Assembly: GCF_011617705.1 (NCBI RefSeq)
Contig: NZ_CP050154.1
Span: forward strand, 2,542,001-2,606,000
DNA: 64,000 nucleotides
From: Brevibacterium limosum
GTDB lineage: Bacteria > Actinomycetota > Actinomycetes > Actinomycetales > Brevibacteriaceae
Direction of reading: 5' to 3'
Shown piece after piece: positions 28,164 to 34,222 of the stretch (position 1 is the stretch's first letter; every line of letters begins with the position of its first letter). Below the pieces are notes generated by a model. It searched no databases, was not told the DNA's origin, and was given only the letters and a program-made list of their open reading frames with translations. The position numbers and the translations under genes were made by a program.

Positions 28164-28600
28164 ACGACCTTTTTCTTGAGCCGGCGGCGTTCGCGTTCGG
28201 ACATTCCACCCCAGATGCCGAAGCGCTCATCGTTGGCGAGAGCATATTCGAGGCATTCGGAACGGACGTCGCAGGAGGCACAGACACGTTTGGCTTCGCG
28301 AGTCGATCCGCCCTTCTCTGGGAAGAACGCCTCGGGGTCGGTCTGAGCGCAGAGGGCTTGGTCCTGCCAGGACAGTTCGCCGTCGTCTGCGGCGCCCAGG
28401 AGCAGCGACAGCGGCGAGACGGCCGAGTTGTCCGTCGGCAGCGGTGTCAGATCACTCGGGTCGACGGCCAGCGGATCGGGCAGCGTCTCGGGTGTACGCG
28501 CGCCCGGTTCGATGAACCAGTCTTCGGCACGGCGGGAAGTGACTCCCGGTGCGGCGGCGAAGTCTTCTCTCTCCCGCCATTCTCTCTGTGCACTTTGCAC
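28160..28600 (-). CDS. WhiB-family iron-sulfur transcription regulator (WhiB2-like)
   Basis: 146 aa. The C-terminal WhiB domain (about 80-146) has four cysteines (one in ALCAQTD, then CASC and a fourth in SEC) that hold a [4Fe-4S] cluster, the GIWGGM turn and a basic RRRLKKK tail for DNA binding. The N-terminal 75 residues are variable. Context (next to cofE, manB, DUF3499) points to the WhiB2/WhmD branch linked to septation. I chose GTG 28600 because AAGGGG lies 6 bases upstream inside the longer frame, which would begin at GTG 28618. Its stop overlaps the glycosyltransferase start. Confidence 0.88.
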   Translation of the reverse strand: MQSAQREWREREDFAAAPGVTSRRAEDWFIEPGARTPETLPDPLAVDPSDLTPLPTDNSAVSPLSLLLGAADDGELSWQDQALCAQTDPEAFFPEKGGSTREAKRVCASCDVRSECLEYALANDERFGIWGGMSERERRRLKKKVV

Positions 28601-28926
28601 GGTTTTCCCCTTTCTCACGCTCGAGCAGGTCCGTTGCCGTGACTGAGCCGATCAGTCCGATGTACGGTCGAATCCACAGGATCCATGCTCGGCGCGTTCC
28701 CCTTTAGGTATAAATTACACGCGTGTCATTACCGCCCCGTCAAGCCCTCATGGAGTACTGAGATGACTCGTGAGACGCTATTCGAACATGCGTTCACATG
28801 CACACGCACTCAGAACCCATATATAGGCAATTCCCCTGCCGTCGGGCACAACCTGTGGGATTCGCCTGAGCAAACCCGAAGAATTTCGAAAGTGGGCGCC
28901 CCCAATGGGATTATGGAGGAATGAGA
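28601..28926. other. Divergent intergenic region between whiB and cofE
   Basis: About 330 bp. It holds the whiB promoter candidate on the minus strand and, near the right end, GGAGG at 28915-28919 that serves a short leader frame before cofE. A weak open frame on the plus strand at 28685-28924 has no binding site and unlikely composition. I see no tRNA or clear riboswitch fold. Confidence 0.5.
28714..28743 (-). promoter_or_regulatory. Candidate promoter of the whiB-glycosyltransferase-DUF5719 operon
   Basis: On the minus strand TTGACG (28738-28743) and TGTAAT (28714-28719) are separated by 18 bases, a good sigma70-like match in an AT-rich patch. It would give whiB a leader of about 105 bases, long enough for control at the RNA level. 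Confidence 0.5.
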
Positions 28927-28956
28927 GTGGAATCACCGGTGACCCGGCATGAATGA
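28927..28956 (+). CDS. Possible 9-codon leader peptide overlapping cofE start
   Basis: GTG at 28927 lies 7 bases after GGAGG (28915-28919) and opens a 9-codon frame (MESPVTRHE) whose stop TGA at 28954-28956 lies just inside cofE, whose own ATG at 28949 has no binding site. Translation of this leader would deliver ribosomes to the cofE start. An in-frame ATG at 28921 is too close to the GGAGG to be preferred. Confidence 0.35.
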   Translation: MESPVTRHE

Positions 28957-30076
28957 TCGCCTGCTCACCGTCTACGCGCCTCCCGTCGACGAGGAGATCG
29001 CGCCGGGTTCCGACCTCTCCGCGATTCTCATCAACGCTCTGCGGCGCAACCGCATCGACCTCAAGGACGGCGATATCCTCGTCGTCGCCTCAAAGGTCGT
29101 CTCAAAGGCCGAGGGCCGGATGCGCACGGTCGCCGATCGGGCCGAGTTCGAGGAACTCGTCGCGGAGACCGGCACCCACTTGGTCGCCGAACGCTCCTAT
29201 CGTTCCGGCACCACCGTTCAGATCGTGCGCACCCCGGCAGGCACCGTACAGGCCGCGGCCGGTCTCGATCAGTCGAACTCCGGCGGTGCCGTCATCCTCC
29301 ACCCGCGCGACAGCGACCGGTCCGCCGACGGCCTGCGCCGACGGGTGGAGCAGGCCTTCGAAGTGCGCATCGGCCTGGTCATCTCGGATACCAGTTCACG
29401 CCCGTGGCGGGTCGGGGTCGGCGATATCGCCCTCGGCCTGTCCGGATTCTCCGGCCTCGACGACCAGCGAGGCCGTCCCGACGACGACGGACGCGTCCAG
29501 ACCGTGACCGTCCGCGCGATCGCCGACGAGATCGCGGCGGCCGCCGACCTGGTCAAGGGCTCCTCCCGCGGACTGCCGATGGCATTGGTCCGCGGGGCCG
29601 GCGGGTACCTCGACAACGGCCGCGAAGGTGCCCGAGCGCTCTCCCGCGACCTCGGCGAAGACTGGTTCCGCCACGGCCATGTCGAGGCCATTCAGCGCGG
29701 GCTGGGCGTCACCGACCCGCCCGGCAGCGCCCCTGCCGGCGACAACAGCGACGACATCCTCGAACGCGTCTCCCGGGCGATCCGCGTCGTCCGCGCCGGA
29801 CAGTCGCGGACTCCCGGCCATACCGCGTGGCGGATGCGCATCGAAGGCTCCGGTTCACGGATCACGCTGAGCCCCTCGGACTCACCGGCCACCGCTCAGT
29901 CCGGCGGTCCCCCGCTGCTCGAGGCGATGGTCGGACTCGGGTCTCTCGTCGAACGTCTCCACACGGCACTCTTCGCCGAGGATCTCAGCGCCTCCACGCG
30001 CTATCACTGGGTCGATGGCGAGCTCGGGGCCTTCCCGCGCGGAGTGACTATCGACATCGGCCTCATCGTGCCCTGA
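28949..30076 (+). CDS. cofE: Coenzyme F420-0:L-glutamate ligase
   Basis: 375 aa. The first 250 residues are CofE: a D-L-x-x-I-L-I-N-A-L start, GDILVVASKVVSKAEGR near 37-53, and ISDTSSRPWRVGVGDIALG near 146-164. The enzyme adds glutamates to F420-0 with GTP in the cytoplasm. In mycobacteria FbiB this domain is fused to a nitroreductase-like domain of about 200 residues; here a different, shorter tail of about 120 residues follows that I do not recognise. The usual partner cofD/fbiA is not in the window. The gene diverges from whiB, a neighbour also seen in mycobacteria. Start region has no own binding site (see the leader frame). Confidence 0.88.
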   Translation: MNDRLLTVYAPPVDEEIAPGSDLSAILINALRRNRIDLKDGDILVVASKVVSKAEGRMRTVADRAEFEELVAETGTHLVAERSYRSGTTVQIVRTPAGTVQAAAGLDQSNSGGAVILHPRDSDRSADGLRRRVEQAFEVRIGLVISDTSSRPWRVGVGDIALGLSGFSGLDDQRGRPDDDGRVQTVTVRAIADEIAAAADLVKGSSRGLPMALVRGAGGYLDNGREGARALSRDLGEDWFRHGHVEAIQRGLGVTDPPGSAPAGDNSDDILERVSRAIRVVRAGQSRTPGHTAWRMRIEGSGSRITLSPSDSPATAQSGGPPLLEAMVGLGSLVERLHTALFAEDLSASTRYHWVDGELGAFPRGVTIDIGLIVP

Positions 30077-30120
30077 CCCACTCGACCGGCACCACCCGAC
30101 GAACAATCATGGAAGCGGAT

Positions 30121-30813
30121 ATGGATCTCTCAGTCATCGCTCACACCGGCGGACCCGTCCTGATCTGGCGCGGGCCCGATTTCGATCGCCTCGATCTCAC
30201 CGGCCCCGTCGTCTCGAATTGGGTGAATAAGGGAGTCGGTCTCTTCGGCGACTACGACCTCGGCCCGGACTTCACTCTCTTTGCTCCGCTGCCGGAGGGG
30301 CTGCACTGGCGCGAAGTCGTCGCGATTCTCAGCGTTCTGCTGGCCGGCGGCCGCGTCGTCATCGCGGCCGAACCGCCTGAAGAGGACTTCATGGCCATCG
30401 TTCCCTTCGGCCATGAGGACGATGACTCGGCGGCCGATGCCGACGAGGTCTTCGTCTTCAATCCCCCGGCCCTGGCACTGAGCACCCCGGTCGATTCCGA
30501 CTTCATCGACGTCAACTCCGCCATCCGCGCCTACCCCGATGTCGCTGCGCGTCACCTCGACGCTTCGGGAATCCTCGAAATCGATGGACAGGTCATCGAT
30601 TGGAGGCACTCCGAGGCGACCGACCGGGTCCGCCCGCAAGGACTGATCGCCTCGAACTCGACCCCGCTGCCGGTCGAGTGGCCGCGCTTTCTGCAGCACC
30701 TCCTCGGCGGTGGTGAGGTCCTGCTCACCAACAGAGTCGACGATGCTCGCATCACGGACCTGGCCGACGGACTGGGCGTGCTCCATGGCACACTGGGCAC
30801 ATGGACAAAGTAG
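30121..30813 (+). CDS. TIGR03089-family protein
   Basis: 230 aa from ATG 30121 (GGAAG 7 bases upstream); an ATG at 30109 in frame is also possible. It resembles TIGR03089, an actinobacterial family distantly like the N-terminal part of AMP-forming acyl-CoA ligases, by its L-T-G-P-V-V-S-N-W-V-N-K-G-V-G-L-F start and the later I-L-S-V-L-L-A-G-G-R-V-V block. The ligase P-loop and adenylation motifs are missing, so catalysis is doubtful. Its 3' end overlaps scoA by 13 bp. Role unknown. Confidence 0.65.
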   Translation: MDLSVIAHTGGPVLIWRGPDFDRLDLTGPVVSNWVNKGVGLFGDYDLGPDFTLFAPLPEGLHWREVVAILSVLLAGGRVVIAAEPPEEDFMAIVPFGHEDDDSAADADEVFVFNPPALALSTPVDSDFIDVNSAIRAYPDVAARHLDASGILEIDGQVIDWRHSEATDRVRPQGLIASNSTPLPVEWPRFLQHLLGGGEVLLTNRVDDARITDLADGLGVLHGTLGTWTK

Positions 30814-31571
30814 TTGATACCCCCGCAGCAGCGGTGGCCGACATTGCAGATGGATCATCGATCGCCGTGGGCGGCTTCGGTGTCGTGGGCGTGCCTGAAT
30901 TCCTCATTCGGGCGCTCCAGGACCAGGGAGCCAAAGACCTCGAGGTGATCTCGAACAACGCCGGAGTCGACGGCCGCGGACTGGGCATCCTGCTCGCCGA
31001 CGGACGCCTCCGCCGCATCATCGCCTCCTATGTCGGCGAGAACAAGGAATTCGCCCGCCAGTACCTGTCCGGCGAGCTCGAGGTCGAACTCACCCCGCAG
31101 GGCACCCTGGCGGAGAAGCTGCGCGCCGGCGGCGCCGGGATACCGGGCTTCTACACCATCACAGGCGCAGGCACGCAGGTCGCCGAAGGCGGCATGCCGT
31201 GGAAGTACGACACGGAAGGCAACGTCGTCAAGGAATCTCCGGCCAAGGAGACGAAGGTCTTCGACACCTTCGGCGAAGAGGAGGAATACGTCCTCGAGAA
31301 GTCGCTGGCCCCTGACTACGCACTCGTGCGCGCCGCGATCGGCGACCGCCACGGCAACCTCGTCTTCCACTCCTCGGCACGGAACTTCAATCCCCCTGCC
31401 GCGCAGTCGGCTCGCATCACCATCGCCGAGGTCGAGAAGCTCGTCGAACCCGGAGAGATCGATCCCGACGACGTCCACGTGCCCGGAGTCTTCGTCCACC
31501 GAGTGGTGCCTCTGACTCCGGAGCAGGTGGCCGACAAACCCATCGAGAAGCGCACCGTCCGAGAAGCCTGA
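30801..31571 (+). CDS. scoA: 3-oxoacid CoA-transferase subunit A
   Basis: 256 aa. Alpha subunit of a family I CoA-transferase moving CoA from succinyl-CoA to acetoacetate or similar acids. It has the GGFGVVGVPEFLIRAL opening, the SNNAGVDGRGLGILL segment and the C-terminal PPAAQSARITIAEVEKLVEPGEIDPDDV block. It starts inside the end of the TIGR03089-like gene and is followed 12 bp later by the beta subunit. Exact acid substrate cannot be read from sequence. Confidence 0.92.
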   Translation: MDKVVDTPAAAVADIADGSSIAVGGFGVVGVPEFLIRALQDQGAKDLEVISNNAGVDGRGLGILLADGRLRRIIASYVGENKEFARQYLSGELEVELTPQGTLAEKLRAGGAGIPGFYTITGAGTQVAEGGMPWKYDTEGNVVKESPAKETKVFDTFGEEEEYVLEKSLAPDYALVRAAIGDRHGNLVFHSSARNFNPPAAQSARITIAEVEKLVEPGEIDPDDVHVPGVFVHRVVPLTPEQVADKPIEKRTVREA

Positions 31572-31583
31572 GGAGACACAGAA

Positions 31584-32246
31584 ATGTCATTGACACGCAA
31601 TCAGATGGCGGCTCGTGCCGCCCAGGAACTCGAAGACGGCAGCTACGTCAACCTCGGCATCGGCATGCCGACGCTGGTTCCGAACTTCCTGCCCGAGGGC
31701 GTCCACCTCGTCCTCCAGTCCGAGAACGGCCTGCTCGGAGTCGGCCCCTACCCGACCGAGGAGGAGATCGATCCCGACCTCATCAACGCGGGCAAGGAGA
31801 TCGTGACGATGAATCCGGGCGCCGCCTACTTCGACTCGGCGGCGAGCTTCGGCATGATCCGCGGCGGCAAGATCAACGCCGCGATCCTCGGCGCCATGCA
31901 GGTGGCCACGAACGGCGACATCGCGAACTGGATGATCCCGGGCAAGATGGTCAAAGGCATGGGCGGTGCGATGGACCTCGTCCACGGCGCCCAGCGCGTC
32001 ATCGTCATCATGGACCATGTGGCCAAGGACGGTTCGCACAAGCTGCTGGGGTCCTGTGACCTGCCGCTGACCGGAAAGGGCGTCGTCGAACGCATCATCA
32101 CCGATATCGCGGTCCTCGACGTCTCGGGTGATTCCTTCACCCTCGTCGAACTCGCCCCGGGCGTCACCGTCGACGAGGTCAGGGACAAGACCGGCGCCGA
32201 GGTGATCGTCCCGTCCGAGGTGCCCACCATCGAGGTCGCCGCCTGA
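31584..32246 (+). CDS. scoB: 3-oxoacid CoA-transferase subunit B
   Basis: 220 aa. The beta subunit carries the catalytic glutamate in [11 protein letters not shown], Glu47, which forms the enzyme-CoA thioester. The G-I-G-M-P-T-L-V start and the [14 protein letters not shown] segment are also typical. AGGAGA lies 7 bases before the ATG. The pair scoAB would take part in ketone-body or branched-acid use; the strong hairpins behind it probably end the transcript. Confidence 0.93.
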   Translation: MSLTRNQMAARAAQELEDGSYVNLGIGMPTLVPNFLPEGVHLVLQSENGLLGVGPYPTEEEIDPDLINAGKEIVTMNPGAAYFDSAASFGMIRGGKINAAILGAMQVATNGDIANWMIPGKMVKGMGGAMDLVHGAQRVIVIMDHVAKDGSHKLLGSCDLPLTGKGVVERIITDIAVLDVSGDSFTLVELAPGVTVDEVRDKTGAEVIVPSEVPTIEVAA

Positions 32247-32275
32247 ATTCCAGGCTCATAAACCTACTCACAGTC

Positions 32276-32336
32276 GAACAGTGGTCGCGTTCGGATGCGC
32301 TGAAAACTCAGAAGCATCCGAGCGCGATCACTGTTC
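32276..32336 (+). terminator. Hairpin 1 behind scoB
   Basis: Arms of 23 bases (32276-32298 and 32314-32336) enclose a 15-base loop. All positions pair; two are G-U in the plus-strand RNA (they would be C-A on the other strand), which supports function in the scoAB transcript. No clear U-tract follows. Confidence 0.6.
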
Positions 32337-32431
32337 TGTGTTCGGCCGCCAGCGCACGCCAGCATTCGCCGACGCCAAACGCCGGATCCGTCCGTCAGAG
32401 GAGCCGGACACTGCTCGACAGGCTGGAACAC

Positions 32432-32495
32432 TGATTGTTGGGTCGATCCACGGTGGTTTCATCGAAGAAATCACCGTGGATCGACCCAACAATCA
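32432..32495 (+). terminator. Hairpin 2 between scoB and manA
   Basis: Arms of 29 bases (32432-32460 and 32467-32495) enclose a 6-base loop ATCGAA. The single non-Watson-Crick position is again G-U in the plus-strand RNA. The sequence is less GC-rich than its surroundings and is followed by ATATTC. It may be a second terminator or a mobile-element remnant. Confidence 0.55.
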
Positions 32496-32553
32496 ATATT
32501 CAGGGGTCCTGCACTCCGGTTCGCAGGGGTGAGTCAGCAGACGAACTCAGCCG

Positions 32554-32639
32554 CCGGTGGTAGCGGACAACGCGTGCTCAGCGGCAGCCTGCCCCGGTGG
32601 TAGCGGACAACGCGTGCTCAGCGGCAGCCTGCCCCGGTG
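32554..32639. repeat. Perfect 40-bp tandem duplication at the manA stop
   Basis: A 40-bp unit starting CCGGTGGTAGCGGACAACGC occurs at 32554-32593 and again at 32594-32633, followed by 6 bases of a third copy. The right copy contains the last codons and the stop of manA; the left copy lies behind the gene and repeats them. Confidence 0.95.
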
Positions 32640-33937
32640 CCCAGTCCGGTGGTCGCCACGAACAGATCGCCGTGGCCGTCTGCCGTCACCGTCGGTTCGT
32701 TTGCCGCGATGAACGCGCTCTGACCACGCTCGAGGGTGAGCGTCGAACCGAGCGAGCTGAGCGTGACAGTTCCCGCGGTGCACAGCACGATCGCCGCGCC
32801 CCGCCGCTCCACCGTCGTCAGACGCGGGCACCGCAGCGCCTGCAGAGCGAAGTCCTCGGTGGGGCCGCTCAGCATTCCTGCGCGGTCCGGTTCGACCATT
32901 CGCGGCGCACCCGCGTGGAAGTCTGTGATCTTCGACAGCTGCTCGATGTCGACGTGTTTCGATGTCAGTCCGCCGCGCACGACGTTGTCGCTCGAGGCCA
33001 TGATCTCGATGCCGGTGCCGAAGAGGTAGGCGTGCAGCACCCCGGCGTCCATCGTCAGTGCCTCACCTGGCTGCAGGTGGACGCGGTTGAGCATGAGTCC
33101 GACCAATGCGCCCGGATCGTGGGGGTAGTCGGTGACGAGTTCGCAGAACGTCTGCGCCGGGTCGACTGCGCTGCCGGCTCGGCTGACGTGCCCGATGGGC
33201 AATTCGTCGATTCCGTGGACGGCCACCTCGTCGACGAGCCCGGGCGTCCGCGGGTCGCTGAGGATGATTTCGACGGCGCGCGAGAGCGCCTTGGACTCGC
33301 TGAAGGACTTCAGGGCAGCGATGATCGCCCCGAGGACGTCCAACGACGGCGGCGTCAGAGGCTGGGAGAGCATCCGTTCGAACGTCGCCCGCACGGCCTT
33401 ACGAGGGCGGAAGCCCGTGAGCGCGTGGAAGTCCGTGAGCGCGTAGATGAGCTCGGGTTTCGCCGAGGCGTCCTTGAAGTTGCGATCGGGTGCGTCGAGG
33501 GCTGGTCCCGCCTCCTCCTCGGCGGCGAAGCCGACGCGCGCCTGTTCCCGATTCGGGTGCACCTGGATCGACAGGGCTTTGCGGGCAGAGAGCACCTTGA
33601 GCAGGAACGGCAGTCGAGCGCCGAAGGAATCGAGGGAGTCGTGACCGAGCAGGCCCTCCGGGTCCCCTGCCAGGTATTCGATGAGGTTGGGTCCGAGCCG
33701 ACGCTCCGTCTCGGTCGCCACGCCGCCCGTCGACTCCTGCTCGCCGAGGCGGTTCTGCCGTTCCAGCGGAGCCTGGGTCCGCGCGTGGCCGACGTCGAGG
33801 CGAGAGGGGCTGACCGGGTGGGCTCCGAGCCAGAGTTCCGCGCAGGGGGTGCCGTCCGGAACAGTGCCGAGGATCGCGGGAATCGCGTCTGTGCTGCCCC
33901 ATTCGAAGTTTTTGACCGTGTTGTGCAGACGATGCAC
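32618..33937 (-). CDS. manA: Mannose-6-phosphate isomerase
   Basis: 439 aa, type I zinc enzyme interconverting fructose-6-phosphate and mannose-6-phosphate. Visible: opening NTVKNFEWGSTDAIP, AELWLGAHP, the metal-site segment SIQVHPNREQA near residue 143, and LQPGEALTMDAGVLHAYL near 292-309 with the second metal His. GTG start with AAGGGGG 6 bases upstream. It is the last gene before the convergent scoAB hairpins. With manB it supplies mannose for surface glycans. The final seven codons and stop are part of a recent 40-bp duplication. Confidence 0.94.
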   Translation of the reverse strand: MHRLHNTVKNFEWGSTDAIPAILGTVPDGTPCAELWLGAHPVSPSRLDVGHARTQAPLERQNRLGEQESTGGVATETERRLGPNLIEYLAGDPEGLLGHDSLDSFGARLPFLLKVLSARKALSIQVHPNREQARVGFAAEEEAGPALDAPDRNFKDASAKPELIYALTDFHALTGFRPRKAVRATFERMLSQPLTPPSLDVLGAIIAALKSFSESKALSRAVEIILSDPRTPGLVDEVAVHGIDELPIGHVSRAGSAVDPAQTFCELVTDYPHDPGALVGLMLNRVHLQPGEALTMDAGVLHAYLFGTGIEIMASSDNVVRGGLTSKHVDIEQLSKITDFHAGAPRMVEPDRAGMLSGPTEDFALQALRCPRLTTVERRGAAIVLCTAGTVTLSSLGSTLTLERGQSAFIAANEPTVTADGHGDLFVATTGLGTGAGCR

Positions 33938-34146
33938 TGCGGGCCCCCTTTTAGACAGGATCGAGTCGGATTCACTTCCGGTGAGTTCCGGCTGTGCTCC
34001 GTCCAGCCTAATCCCACCGTCACTCGCGGAGCTGGCACTTCACTGACTGTTCAGGCGAAGTCATCATCTGTTCACCGCTTGTCACCTGGGCGGATGCATT
34101 CTGCTCGGTAAGCACCGCTCGCAGAATCGTCCGGAAAACCCGACAA

Positions 34147-34186
34147 TGCCCCGAGGACGATCCGCAGTGGGATCGTCCTCGGGGCA
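34147..34186 (-). terminator. Terminator behind the peptidoglycan hydrolase gene
   Basis: TGCCCCGAGGACGATCC (34147-34163) pairs perfectly with 34170-34186 over a 6-base loop. On the minus strand the hairpin follows the stop at 34223 and a TTTT run comes shortly after; on the plus strand CTGTCTTTCTG follows. The remaining gap 33938-34146 holds a TAGGCT box (minus, 34005-34010) as a weak manA promoter candidate. Confidence 0.7.
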
Positions 34187-34222
34187 CTGTCTTTCTGTAC
34201 GCCCTGTCCTCGATGCCGGCTG

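Noticed and set aside
28685..28924. Possible 79-codon gene between whiB and cofE
   Set aside because: No binding site, unusual composition and overlap with the whiB promoter.
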